Shown here piece by piece: positions 42,960 through 54,570 of a stretch of 64,000 nucleotides of DNA; the stretch's first letter is position 1, and each line of letters begins with the position of its first letter. Origin of the DNA: Molossus alvarezi (lineage: Eukaryota > Chordata > Mammalia > Chiroptera > Molossidae). Where the stretch lies: the NCBI GenBank assembly GCA_037176705.1, contig CM073891.1:97275827-97339826 (forward strand). The letters are read 5' to 3'. Under the pieces are notes generated by a model. It saw only the letters and a list, made by a program, of their open reading frames with translations, was not told where the DNA came from and searched no databases. The position numbers were made by a program, and so were the translations under genes.

Positions 42960-44700
42960 ACTGAATGAAAGCCGGCAGCGTGCTCGGCCCTGAGTATAAG
43001 GTAAGCAGACGGTGACTACTTACAGCCCTCAGGAAGAAACCCTTCGGCCTCCTGCGGACTGAGCCCCGCTAACAGGGTGTGGGACTTCGGTTGCTCATGC
43101 AGCAGCAGCTCTTTCACAACTGCCCGAAATCTTTTTGCAAATGTGACTCAAATCGGACACAATAATGAGTCTGACTCATGCAAGTCTTATTTTCTTACCC
43201 TTTTATGTCATATTCCTTTCAATAGACCCAAGAATCATGTCTATTTTTTTCCACAACAGCCTCATAGTATTCACTTAAATTTAGTTGAAGGGCAACAACT
43301 ACTATTGTTTTTTAAAATGGTGTGGGGTTTTTTTTTTTTTTCACTCAACCAAACGATCTCGTATCTATCCCCACCAAATTTATTCTGCTAATGGAGAATC
43401 ATTTTTCCAGTCTGTTACAAATTTTTATACATTGCATTTCTGGAGTTCAGATGATTTTACTGTCCTATCTAATTTGGTCACATACACAATGGAAAAGAAA
43501 CAAGAAAGAAAAGAGAGTTCGTTATGCATAAGGAAAACTCTCCCAACTGTGAGTCTTTAAGCCTCCAGTGAACTTCACCATGTACTTTACAAGTACACAT
43601 GGTTAAATGTTTAGGGGTTCCAGGTATCTGTGTGGAGGTTCTGATAATATTAAGCATTGTCTTTATTTAATATTCGTCACATGTTTTCTCCACCCTTCCT
43701 CCTGTTCTCAGACTTTGCACCCCACCTGGCAACTAGAGGTCTTCTTTCTGACCTGGATGCCTCCTCTTCTAAACCACTGTGTCCTAGAACCCTACAGAAA
43801 AGCAGAACCGTGGTGCTGTCTCCTTTTGGGCTACAGATGAGCCTCCCTAGGGCTGTGGATGCCCCCAAAAGGCAGGCAAAGGTGTGTGGGTGAGTGGGGG
43901 TCCAGTACAATCTCACGGGGCTGACGCCCTGTAAGGTTACGAACTCCGACGCTAAGGCATCCAGACATAGGGCAGTAAACAGAACAGACGGCGCTGGCGG
44001 GACTGGCCCTTTCCGCTCAGTCATCTCCAAAGAGGAGGAGAGATCCTACAATCATTATACACGAAACATCTCTTGCGTTAATGAAGAACGTAATTTGAGA
44101 GAGTGATTTGGGGGATCCAGCATATATAAAATTATACTGAGGCAATAATGTTAACACTTTAAATATCAGTCACTTCAAATATCTTAGTTTCTACTTTTAG
44201 CCAAATTCAATATATTTTCTTGTCTTCTTTTCATACCTTTAGCTTATTTGGTAACATTGATTTAAAACCAAACATTATGAATCAAAAGTTCCCCTGCACA
44301 TAAACATGTTACGAGCCCCAAACATATGCCTTTTACTAACTGTTAGTAATTATATTATTTTTGTTAGAACATACTGTTATATTCCATACTTGTGTTTTAA
44401 ATAACATTATTTAAAAAGTCACAATATAAATAGGTCAGAATCAAAGCTGCCTTCATGTCAACATGCTACCAAAAACCAGCAGAATATATCCTAATCCTTA
44501 ACTTGCATTGTTGTCTATGTGTTTTGTTGTCTTTTATAAATATCACCACACCCAGTATTTTCTTTTCTACAGGTAAATATGAAATGTAGTACAGATGTGC
44601 CACAGCGAATAAAGGTACTTTGAAGCTTTCCTTTGATGAAATGCCATTTACAGAAATTCAGAAGCAAGAACTAATGAAAATCAGAAATTGCTGTCATCCA
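42960..44700. other. Unique, AT-rich, no repeat recognised
   Basis: A repeat-poor block. A poly-T run lies at 43327-43342. Chance frames only. It flanks the candidate exon at 44708. Confidence 0.4.
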
Positions 44701-44707
44701 TACTCAC

Positions 44708-44896
44708 CACCAAGCAGTCACACGGAGGATCCCTGCGCACCAGCCGGACCCGTCCTGGAAGCAAGGGATTGAATCCATTAGGAGAAGCAGCAAGTAGAAA
44801 CACTGCCTCTCTCCAGCTCATCTTATTTGCAGACACAAAGATTTTGGAATCCTCCAGACTAACAATGAAAACCACACTAGGTTGTTTTCTCAATTC
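44708..44896 (-). other. Candidate 63-codon exon, unproven
   Basis: Read on the minus strand, CTACTGACTCATTTCATAG looks like a branch point plus acceptor. An open stretch of exactly 189 bases follows, starting GAATTG and ending TTGGTG, then a strong donor GTGAGTATGG. Phase is 0 at both ends. The predicted segment includes KIFVSANKMSWREAVFLL and NPLLPGRVRLVRRDPPCD. I recognise no protein family. The polypyrimidine tract is weak. A chance match of signals is quite possible. Confidence 0.25.
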
Positions 44897-44897
44897 C

Positions 44898-46865
44898 TAT
44901 GAAATGAGTCAGTAGGTCAAACAGCTTCTCCACTCTGGAGAGAACAATTCTTGACACTGCATTCCTATTTCCAGTAACTGTCCTCCCTCTCTCTGCCCCT
45001 GGATGAAGCGCTGACAACAACCTAGGGAGAGCCCACACTACCTACCACCCAAAGGTGAGTGTTCAGGGAAGAGCTTCCCCTATGTGAAGATTTAGGAAAG
45101 AAAAGAAAGAAAAAAATCCAGCTAGGAGTAACATGTGGATGAAGTCTCTACTTAAAAAGAGTTGGCATAACTTTCTCTCTGTTGAGACCAGGTAGTCACT
45201 TATTCTTTCACACGAGAGGATGGAATGATACTTAAAATAAATACATAAGAGCAATGACTGTACTTCAAAAAGCCCCCACACTCCCCCGAAACTCTTCCTT
45301 CTGTAAAACAGCCTTTCCTCCTCAAAAGGACTAGTACATTCAAAAGATTCAATGATCATTCAATCAATCCGTGTTCTGAAAAACCCTTCCCAGGCGTCTA
45401 TGAGTCCTGCAGTTCTATCCATTAAGTCATACAAAGCAGGAATACTTAAGAGCTTGCCAGCAGTCCTTTGAATCCACGACCCAAGAAGATGCACACCAGT
45501 TCAGCTAATAATCTTTGGACTCTACCTCCTACTCACCGTGTAGAACATTTCTTGCAGTTAGTGACCTCCTGCAAAGGAAACCGCCAGCTACCAGCAATGA
45601 ATCCATAATTCCAAGAACTCACACATTCAGGCAAAGAAGATGGGCACATATCTCTAAATAAAGGTACAGAGATCTTCGGTGACAGTTCTTCAGTAGGAGA
45701 CTGGAAATACTTTTGCTTTCTGTATCGAGAGTAACTTTCTTTCTTTTAAAAGAGGAGGTTTCGTTTTGATCTTGAGAAATTCTCTCTGATAAAAACCACC
45801 AACTGAAAACCTGCCATCATAAACGAGGGATTTCACAACAGTCATTCCAAAAAACTGTGGCTATTCATTTCTGGAAGTGATTCATTGCAAAAGAATCGTT
45901 GTTGGCGGTGGAGGGAGCATTAATTTTTAGAAGGCAGCCTGTCCTCTGAGAAGTGAGCAAAAACCTCAGTGATGATAGCCACGTGCCTTGCTGACCCCAT
46001 CCCGGCTCCTGAATCACCGTGCCTCAGGATGACACGCAGTGACCAATTTCCTCTAACTTCCTCAGGGCACAAAACCCCTTGGGTCTATCCACCCTGGATG
46101 AAATCCTCTTGGGGGAATGTTCAAATCAATCCGGGAAGGCTGCAGCACCATTCTCCACCTGTCAATGCTCAGTTACTGGCGAGAAACCAGCATATGGATA
46201 CTCACTTCCTGTGAGTATTTCTAAAAGAGTTTATGATATTTCCTTTGGAGGAAAAAAAATTTTTAAAAAAAGTGGGGAGGAAAGCAACACGGTGAGGAGA
46301 AGCAACTCCAACAAGCAAAGCCGAAAGCATGCAACGTGATCACCGTGTACCAGCCACGCCTAATTTTAATTTGGTTCCTCAACCCTGTGTAATTAAGACA
46401 GCCAAAAGAAAACAGCATCAGGAGAAAGGGGAAAAAAGACATTTCACAAATGCTTAGACCTTCAGTGCGCGTGACCAGAAAAGTAATTTTAAGATTCAAG
46501 TGAACCAATCTGAAGCTGGCTAGAGTGTTAACCCTTCAAGGAAAGAAAAAGAGTTACTCTCGCTTGTCCCCAAATTTCAGAGATGGAAATCATCTTCCCT
46601 GGGCACTGGGGCACTGAAGACACAGCGCTGTCCCGGGGCTTTGTGAGAAGAAAGCCCTTTTTCAGGTCTGTCCGAGATGGGCGCAAAGACACACTCGCTG
46701 ATAAGTCCCGTCACATTAGCAGAGGGGCAACGAGGCTTTCGCACCAAGGCACCCTTTGCAAACTGCCCACGAAGAACTGAAATACGGCCTTTTGTATTTC
46801 TCTTGGCATTAGCCACACCTGGCCATTTACATCAGAGAAGAGGAGAACTTATTCTTATATTATTT
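44898..46865. other. Unique sequence, no gene seen
   Basis: Repeat-poor, with no mobile element recognised and only short frames. It could be intronic if the exon candidate is real. Confidence 0.4.
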
Positions 46866-46962
46866 GTTTATTTTAAAATTTATCTTTATTGTCGAAAGTA
46901 TTACAGATGCCCCCTTCGCTGCCCCCCTCCAAGGACGACCCCCACACACCCTACTCTTGACA
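46866..46962 (-). mobile_element. 5'-truncated L1 3' end, antisense
   Basis: AAATTTATCTTTATTGTCG and AAAGTATTACAGATGCCCCC are the reverse complement of the L1 terminal motif, here followed by the C-rich complement of the polypurine stretch. Confidence 0.75.
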
Positions 46963-48334
46963 GCTGGGCAAGACGAGCAAAAACTGCTTGTATCCCGCCT
47001 GAAAGAGCATGGATGGCCAGAGCTCCCTTCCTGAAGGGACTGGTGGACACTCTGCTGGAGAGGAGCTTCTAAAAAGCCTGTCCTCTCCTTTGGGGTGTGA
47101 CTGCTTCCTGGATGGGAACTGGGGAGGCCGAGGGCCACCAGCTCCCACGTCTGCGACACCGCACTTTGGGCCCTCGTGTCGGACCCGGCGCGCTTGGGAC
47201 CCGGCGCCTTGGTTCCTCGTCTCTGAGTACTCAGGCTAAACATCGGGGTTCACGAAAGCAGAGTAAAGCCACGTGTTCTAGCCTCTCGAAGGAAGTTTCC
47301 ACTCGTGTGTGTGTTCTTATCTTTACCAAACTGATATTTTAAAGGGAAGCGAGTGGACGCCAGGTCCACATGGCGCGAACATAATCTTCAAGCTGAGGAC
47401 GAGTCGACAGCACCGGGACAGGCACCCCTCTGCCCTCACCCCGAGACCGCACGAGCCTCCTCAGCGGAGACAGGAACATGCTGTACGATGCCGAAGGCCC
47501 GCGGACCCTTTATGGGGAGATCAACGTTAAGTACCCACAACTTTTAAAAATCCTACTGATACTGAGCTTGGTGAGGAGAAGGGAAAAACAAGCAATGACC
47601 AGAGGCCTGACAACCACCCGGATGTTAGAACATCTGCTTCCCTCACTTACTAAACAGGAAGGTTCCCTCTCCCGTGGGGTCGCGTTCACACCCACGCTCG
47701 AAGCTTTCAAAGCTCCCACGCGACGGGTCCCCATTTCAGACCCTGCTCATTGGGCAGTTCCTCTTCAAGTCCTGGGTGGCCAGCGCAGAGGTTTTACAAA
47801 GAGAAAGGAAAAGTCAAGCAAGATAATAAGGACCATGGAAGACACGTCTGGGGTGAGCCCACGCACCCAACAGGTGTGGCCACGGGCGAGACGCTACTGC
47901 TCTTGGAGAATTCCTATTAATCTGGAGGCCAAGAGGGTCATTTCCACGGCTGGGTGTTAGAACAGGGTTCAGCCAGAGACGGCCCAGGTCCGGCTGCCAC
48001 TTGGCACACAGTGGTCATCATTCAAGGCCACGCTCCCGGGGCCTGTGTTTGCTTTCCAGACCACTGGGCCCACTGTCTACACACCTTCCACCCACTGCCC
48101 CCAAGAGAATAAAACGCGGGGACAAATGTTCTTCATGTTTAATGTTTACTCAGAGTCTTCTGTTAAACCGAGCAAAGCGTGCTCTTCAGTGGCACTTCCA
48201 CGGCCATGGGAGACCGGGAAGCGGGCAGGCCTGTGTTCGTGGCACGGCTCTTCCTTCACTGCGCTTTGCCCTGGTGCAGATCACCCAGCTCTCTAAGCCA
48301 GTCACCATCAGTGACAACAGCACACTGACCTACA
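46963..48334. other. Unique sequence, no gene seen
   Basis: No repeat recognised. The 160-residue plus frame at 47478-47960 has no domain and no convincing splice signals. Confidence 0.4.
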
Positions 48335-48500
48335 GGGCTGCTACTTCCTTCACCCTCGCAGCAACCCTACAGGCTAAGTTCTCCTATTATCTCCATCCTG
48401 CAGATAAGGAAACTGAGGCCCCGGCAGTTTAAGGACGTGACCAGGGTCACCGAATGAGTAGGTGGTGGAGCCAGGATACAGAGGCAGGGAGCTTGATCGT
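48335..48500 (-). repeat. MIR, antisense
   Basis: CGCAGCAACCCTACAGGC, TATTATCTCCATCCTGCAG, ATAAGGAAACTGAGGCCCC and GGTGGTGGAGCCAGGATAC. Confidence 0.8.
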
Positions 48501-49328
48501 AACTACGCTGCTCTGGAGCCTTTCATGAGCCGCATGTGAAGTACAACAGCACGTAGGAAACTGCCTTGAAAACCACACCATGAGGCAGAATTTTAATCAC
48601 GTCACCCGCAAATATATTCTCTGCAGAATTTAGAGGAAGTTAATCATAACTAAGTACTTGTAATGCTAACACATTAGTTTCTTCTCTGAGAACAGCTTCG
48701 TGTAATTTGCCAACTGCTTCTTTGCACCATCTATGATGAGTTTCAGAGTAGAGGGGATTTAGAAATCTTGTTTTTAGGCAGTGTGGGTAAGTGAGGCTCA
48801 AGGTCACAGAGTTCATTTGAACCTTCATCTATAGCTCCCAGGGAAATGCCCCAATGCCTCACAGCCCCACAGGGCTGCCAGTGCACCTGGAACTGTGGAA
48901 CACTTCTCCAGCATTTTAATCTGTCAGGCATCCATCCATTCATGTGATGCATGTACAGGTAAATATTAGTCCTCAAATGACAGTCTATTATACGTCTTCT
49001 TCTCACTACAAGTTCCTCTGGCTTTAAGAAGACAGAAAGATGAGAGAAAAATATTTTCTTCCCATTTTTTTTTTAAGTTTGCGAAAAACAAAGCTTCTAT
49101 AAAGTTCCAGTTATGATGAACATAACTCAAGTTCTACCTAATTTTCTTTTTTCTTTAAACCTGCTTGTATACAAACCCTGTAATGTTAAACCAACTTTCC
49201 TGTGTGCTTATTATTCATTTATTTAATTGTTTTTATTCAAGTGTAGTTGCCGCCACCTGCTCATTGAACGAGGCCACCAGAGTGACTGGGTGCTGGAGAT
49301 TCCTCAGCTTAGAAGGTGAGTGATGATG
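48501..49328. other. Unique sequence, no gene seen
   Basis: AT-rich, nothing recognised. Confidence 0.4.
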
Positions 49329-49343
49329 TGGCCACTGACTCTT

Positions 49344-49554
49344 TTCTTAAAATTAATTTTTGGAGAGAGAGAGAGAAAGGGAGAGGTAGAGAGAGAAACA
49401 TTGACGTGAGAGTGACACACCGATGGGGTGCTGCCTGCACCCCACTCCCCACGGGGGTCCAGCCCGCCACCGCGCTCGTGTCCTGACCCAGAAGGAACTC
49501 TAGACCTTTCGGGGCTCAGGACGATACCCAAACAACAGCCACACCAGCCAGGGC
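49344..49554 (-). mobile_element. VES-type SINE with a 15-bp duplication
   Basis: Antisense copy with diverged middle (CCCACGGGGGTCCAGCCCGC) and no TCCTCACC tail. TGGCCACTGACTCTT at 49329-49343 and 49555-49569 is perfectly duplicated. The perfect duplication with a diverged body points to a recent copy from a diverged source. Confidence 0.92.
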
Positions 49555-49664
49555 TGGCCACTGACTCTTCAAGGAAAAAGTAATTTCCTATTTAGGGTCT
49601 TCAAGATTTTCATGCTATTCATTGCATAAAGTTTGGCCTTTTTGATTTTACTTAGAATTTTTTT

Positions 49665-49906
49665 TTTTAAATCCCCACCGGAGGATATTTTTTCCTTTTA
49701 TCTTCAGATAGAATGGGAGGAAGGGAGGGAGAGAGAGAGAAACATCGATGATAGAGAGACACATCGACTGGCTGCCTCCCTCGTGACCCTGACCAGGGCC
49801 AGGGACTGAACCGCAACCAAGGTACTGCCCCTGACCGGAATTGAACCCGAGACTCTTTGGTCTGCGGGATGACGCTCTAACTGCTGAGCCAAACTGGCCA
49901 GGGCTC
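49665..49906 (-). mobile_element. VES SINE with a 15-bp duplication
   Basis: Full-length antisense copy with AAATCCCCACCGGAGGATAT at the tail end and AAACTGGCCAGGGCTC at the head. ACTTAGAATTTTTTT is duplicated at 49650-49664 and 49907-49921. Confidence 0.95.
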
Positions 49907-50781
49907 ACTTAGAATTTTTTTTAGTGGTTCTATATCATAATGGGTCACACCAAAATACCTGAAAATATCTCTTCCTAAAACAAAGACATTTTGTTGATAA
50001 CGAAAGTTAAGAAGAGAAAAGAAATAAAACCATATTTTGGGTTTATTTCTACTTACGAGAGCAAAGATTCTAGGAAATGTATGTACGTTAAATTTATAAG
50101 CCGGCTCTTTTTTCTTCCCCAAAGATTTATTTGGCGTGAAAAGTTACTTCCTGTACTATAATCATAAAAGCAAAAGTTATTTACTCCTGCCATAACCATT
50201 CATACTTCCTGTCATAAAAACCCGAACTTGGCTGGAATATTAAATAAAACGTGCAAAAAACTATAGGTAGGAAAGTGACTGCATGGATGTATATGAAGTT
50301 CTTGTTCTAATCTGAGGAAGGGACAAACCATCCCTTCTGGAAAGGACCGGTATTATCCTTTATCATTTTGGGTGACTAACCCCACTTAGGCCCGCAGAAG
50401 GAGCTTCAGGGCAAAAAGAGCTGTCCGTATTCACTGAGCTCACTGCATCGTTCGGTGGAGGTCTTCAGGGGGCCTCCCAGGGATACTGTGTGTGCACCGA
50501 GCTGCAATGTATCTGCAGAGTTCACAGTCCAGGGTTAAAACTGTGGGGATTCAAAAACCTGCACAGAGTAGATGAGCACATTCTAAATGCACGTGCGCAT
50601 TTGTCCTTGGTGCCTGCCCACTTCTGCAAGAAAACAAGCTTCCAGATCCCTCGGTTCCGTGTGCCCGGTGGGAAAGCAGGGCCAGTGCACACAGACAATG
50701 ATGGGAGAAAGTGTGCACGAACAGATTTGTTTACAGAAACAGGGCCCAGCAAAGTCTGTCTCAGCGCCACAGCAGGGTCCC

Positions 50782-50823
<42 letters not shown>
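50782..50823 (+). repeat. (CT)n(CA)n compound microsatellite
   Basis: About nine CT units pass directly into about twelve CA units. Confidence 0.95.
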
Positions 50824-51049
50824 AATCAGTGGTTTTGACACTCTTTCTTTGCATTAGTGTCAAATTTATTTATTCAGCACTGGCATCTTCTACTGTTAAT
50901 CCTTCATATTTCTAATTGGACGGGGAGATCATTTAAACTCATTAAGAGACAACAACATCAACACATTCTACTTACTTTAGTTTAATTAATTGTACGGCTA
51001 TCCCAACCAGCCTTGAAAATTGGGACCCTTGCTTCCCGCCCTCACTGAA

Positions 51050-51165
51050 CAGAGCTGAGTCAATCGTCAGCAATCTAATCAGCACCGTGTTCGGTGACTG
51101 CTGCCTTTGTCCCCTCCCTTCCATTCCCGCTTCCTTTATCACTTTGTTCCCAGATAAGTATGAGG
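51050..51165. promoter_or_regulatory. Candidate cis-regulatory block
   Basis: In about 110 repeat-free bases there is an AP-1/NF-E2-like TGAGTCA at 51056-51062, a GATA-like TTATC near 51136, and AGATAAG at 51152-51158, with a SOX-like ACTTTGTTCC between. Such words also occur by chance, so this is a guess. Confidence 0.2.
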
Positions 51166-51239
51166 GCCTTTTAATTGGTTCACTTGCCAATGAGCAACTG
51201 TGTGGTGGAAACACAAAGTCAAGAGCAGGAACAGTGGGT

Positions 51240-51390
51240 GCTGGATTCGGCTGTGGCAGACTCAAACCACAGGATCCGGAGAAAGTTATGTCATTTTCTT
51301 GGGTCTCCGTGTTCTCATCTATAGCATGAAGAAAACGGCTATCAAATTTTATGATCTAATCCAAGATGTACACAGTCACCAAATATAATT
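51240..51390 (+). repeat. MIR fragment
   Basis: TCTTGGGTCTCCGTGTTCTC, ATCTATAGCATGAAGAAAAC resemble the sense MIR core and 3' part. Diverged. Confidence 0.5.
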
Positions 51391-51539
51391 GTCTGAAATT
51401 TAGTTTCCTCGGGTCATGGCACACCTTACAAATCTTCAGTGACTTTGCTAAAATGTAAGTTCTTCAGCCCAAATTAAATGGAAATGGCTCCCATGAAATG
51501 AAAGGCACCCCAGAACTACAGTAGCAATCCTTATAGGGG

Positions 51540-51740
51540 TCACTTCTTGAGCTGCGCGCTCTATGCACTGTACAGGGGCTCTCATGCCCAGAACGTTACA
51601 AGTTGGGTTTTATTACTCTGCATTACAGGTCAAGAATTTGAGGTTCTGTGAATAACTTACCCAAGGTTTTATAACCTAGTTGAGTGCCAGGAATGGCATA
51701 CAAATCTGCATGCGGTTGGTTATCAAGTCCACTAAGCCCA
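51540..51740 (-). repeat. MIR, antisense
   Basis: TTATTACTCTGCATTACAGG, AATAACTTACCCAAGG, GTGCCAGGAATGGCATAC, diverged but in order. Confidence 0.55.
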
Positions 51741-51776
51741 ACTGAGTGCTTTAACTGTAATAGAAATTGTGTGTGT

Positions 51777-51808
51777 GGGGGTGGGGGGGTGGGGGGGTGC
51801 GGAGGGGG
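51777..51808 (+). other. G-quadruplex-prone motif
   Basis: Four G runs of 5, 7, 7 and 5 with loops T, T and TGCGGA. Short loops and long runs predict a very stable quadruplex on the plus strand. It lies outside any L1 3' UTR, unlike the G-rich stretches at 8440 and 42765. Confidence 0.8.
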
Positions 51809-51810
51809 TG

Positions 51811-52638
51811 TTCCTTAATTACTTGAGTAATCATTCTGATTCCCTGTAGTTACCAGACTGCATAAGGAAGCACGGGTCATCATCATACAAAAGTATTGAC
51901 AAATAAAGTTATCTCTTAATGCTTAGTCCACATTAATATCAACATCTGTTCCTGCTCACTTTCGAGGTTGGCAAGCATCAGAGTAAGAATGCAAATACAA
52001 TGTAGTTCATGTGTAATGTGAAACTGCACGTTTCACCTGAAGTTGACAAAAATGACCCTGGAGGACGGCTTGCGCTTTTGTCATACACACTCGTGGACAA
52101 ATTAGGGTCACAGAGGGTTTGAACAGTTGACAATGGAGGAGGAAAAAGTCAACAGAGATGACGACCTGAGAGGTAAACTCTTCAAGAGAATGGTTTGTAT
52201 ATCAAAAGGTTAAGAGCCACCCTTGGGGAAATTTGAATGCGTGTACACCCTCTTTAAGTCGCGATCCTACCACAGAAGTCAACATTCAATCTTTGCTCTA
52301 AGAAATAACATATTGTTGCATCATCTTCCAAATTTCTGTTACATAATGTAAAACAAATTTAGATTTAATTTTTGAAACTTTTCCCAGTAAAAGTTAGTCC
52401 CAATAAAATATTTTTTAAAACATGTTACGGTTTGTTTTAAATGTATGACTCTGTTGTAAGTAGATTCTGTGAAAGTACGTTTTCTAGACTGTTATCTTCA
52501 GATAAGGACCTCCAGAAATAGTAGACATGTAAAAAGGAAGAATAAAAGAATTACTAAGGTGCAAACAGCAGCCAACATGAAAGGACTAACTCTCCAGTCC
52601 ACGAGTGGAAAGCAATGTGCTCATTTTCCACCCGTTTC
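51811..52638. other. Unique, AT-rich, no gene seen
   Basis: Nothing recognised. Confidence 0.4.
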
Positions 52639-52653
52639 AAGATTCTAAGGCCA

Positions 52654-52921
52654 GCCGTGGCCGGTTTGGCTCAGCGGTTGGAGCGTCAGCCTCCAGTCCA
52701 GAGAGACCCAGGTTCGGATCCCGCTAAGGGCACGTACCTCGGTTGCAGTTTGTCCCCGGCCCTGGTTGGTCGTGTGGGTGGCAGCCACTCGATGTGTCCC
52801 TTTCACATCGATGTTTCTCTCTCTCTCTCTCTTCCTCTCTCCCCCTCCCACTCTATCTGTACAAAAAAATGGAAAAATGTCCTCGGGTGAGGATAAAATA
52901 AATAAATAAATAAATAAATAA
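52654..52921 (+). mobile_element. VES SINE with an (AAAT)n tail
   Basis: Full-length, young-looking sense copy. AAGATTCTAAGGCCA at 52639-52653 and AAGATTCCAAGGCCA at 52922-52936 are the duplication. The tail is about seven AAAT units. Confidence 0.97.
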
Positions 52922-54359
52922 AAGATTCCAAGGCCACTCAGTCCACAGCGCACACGCAGAAGCCACACTGGTGCGCTCCACGTCCCTTTCCCAACGCTGC
53001 CACGGGGGCAGAGACGTGGCATTCATTCACCTGGTGTTAAGCCGGCCCCTGGGCAAGTCAGCTTGTCTAGGCAAACTCGACTGCAGTCCAGGCAACTCTC
53101 AGTGTAAATCCTAACTTTACAAGAGACACTCCATCCATTCCATCTTCATCCAATTACCTCAAGATCTCTCCCTCTTTCCCAACAGACAAGAGATTACAAT
53201 CTGAGAATTTCGTCTTTAATAATTCACTTTAAAAAGGCCCCACTGCATCAGGATCCTTCCTGACATAAAATTTGTGAATACACTTGTGCATAAAATTAAC
53301 CACTTTTGGTTTCTGCATCTCCCTCAGTCAAAGGTTCAGAGAAGAGCTATTTTGAGAAAGATTTAATGGGATTTGTAACATAAAACCTCAAATGCACATT
53401 GACTTCACCAAGATGACTCTGGAACAGAAAGTATGGTGGTTGGTTGTTCTTTTTCTAATGACTAATACGTCCACCTCCAAAACTCTAATAAAACAATGTC
53501 ACCCACGCCAGAAAGAAACCCAAGAACGCACGCCCTCAGAGACTGAGTCTCAAGCTGGTCACTGCTGAGGCACGTACTGCAAGCGACCAGATCGTTAAGT
53601 GAGCTCCTGGCCTTGCAAGATTGTTTGCTGCAGGGATCTTGGCTTATTCCTGAAGAGACAACAGCTCTGTGATTCTGAAATAGCTCCTTCCCTCTGAAAA
53701 TAAAAGGTGCTCCCCTCTCCATTAACAACAATTCAGAGCCTGTGATCTACACATTGCAGTTGAGATTTCTTTCATATGTATGCAAAGGATATTCAGGCTC
53801 AATCACGCACAGTGCAAAACTAACACCTAAGTATATACAGGAGCCCTTCTAGAGCCGGAGGCCTGGGCTGGGGAATGGGGTGAGCAGAGGTGGGGTGGAA
53901 ACGAAGAGGCGGCAGTTCAGTGGCTTTGAACTTCTGACTGTGATCCCAAAAGATGTTTAACACAGCACTGGTGTTCCAAAGAGGATTTCGCAGCACTGAC
54001 CCCAAAGGCAGCATAATGATGTGGCTGCCCTGTATATTAATGAGGGCCGCTGATAACGATGGTCTCTCTTTTACTACTAAACAGAAGCTGCCTGTGCCCA
54101 CAGACAACGTGGGAGCTGTGCTCCCCTGCCCGGCCTCGGCCGGAGCCTGGGCCTGGGCTCAGCGCTCTGCTGGGGACGCTGGCTTTGGAGAGCATCCGGC
54201 GGACAGCATTCGGCTTCCTCCATTTAAGCAGGTCACCCAGGCATGGAATGCTCAGCCCTGCCAGGCAGCACGCTCTGGATGCCTGAGAAACAACAGCTTG
54301 TCCGGGCTACTGATGTGAAGAGAGGCCACGGTTTCCTTTTTCTCCGCTTTGAATGGCAG

Positions 54360-54570
54360 TCTTGACGTCACAACTGCTAGGAACCACTGGAGGGACAAAT
54401 AACAAGGCGGGAGCCAAGAGCGCTCTGCCCTGCTGCAGGGCCATTTTAATCTCGTTCCGGTATCTTCTGTGGCTGCAGAGCCAACATGAGCAGAGGTGAA
54501 TGACTGGAACTTAAAAATAAAGGAAGTCTCTGGGCTGATAAAGCAAACCTTTGACAAGCCAATCATTGCG
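54360..54570. promoter_or_regulatory. Candidate cis-regulatory block
   Basis: A perfect palindromic CRE, TGACGTCA, lies at 54363-54370. A TCF/LEF-like CCTTTGA lies at 54548-54554 next to CCAAT at 54559-54563, in repeat-free DNA. No transcription start or gene is visible nearby, so an enhancer is the likelier role if any. Confidence 0.2.

Larger units (their letters stand above)
49922..51239. other. Unique sequence, no gene seen
   Basis: Repeat-poor, apart from the CT/CA microsatellite at 50782. The 141-residue plus frame at 50490-50915 runs through that microsatellite and is not supported. Confidence 0.4.
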
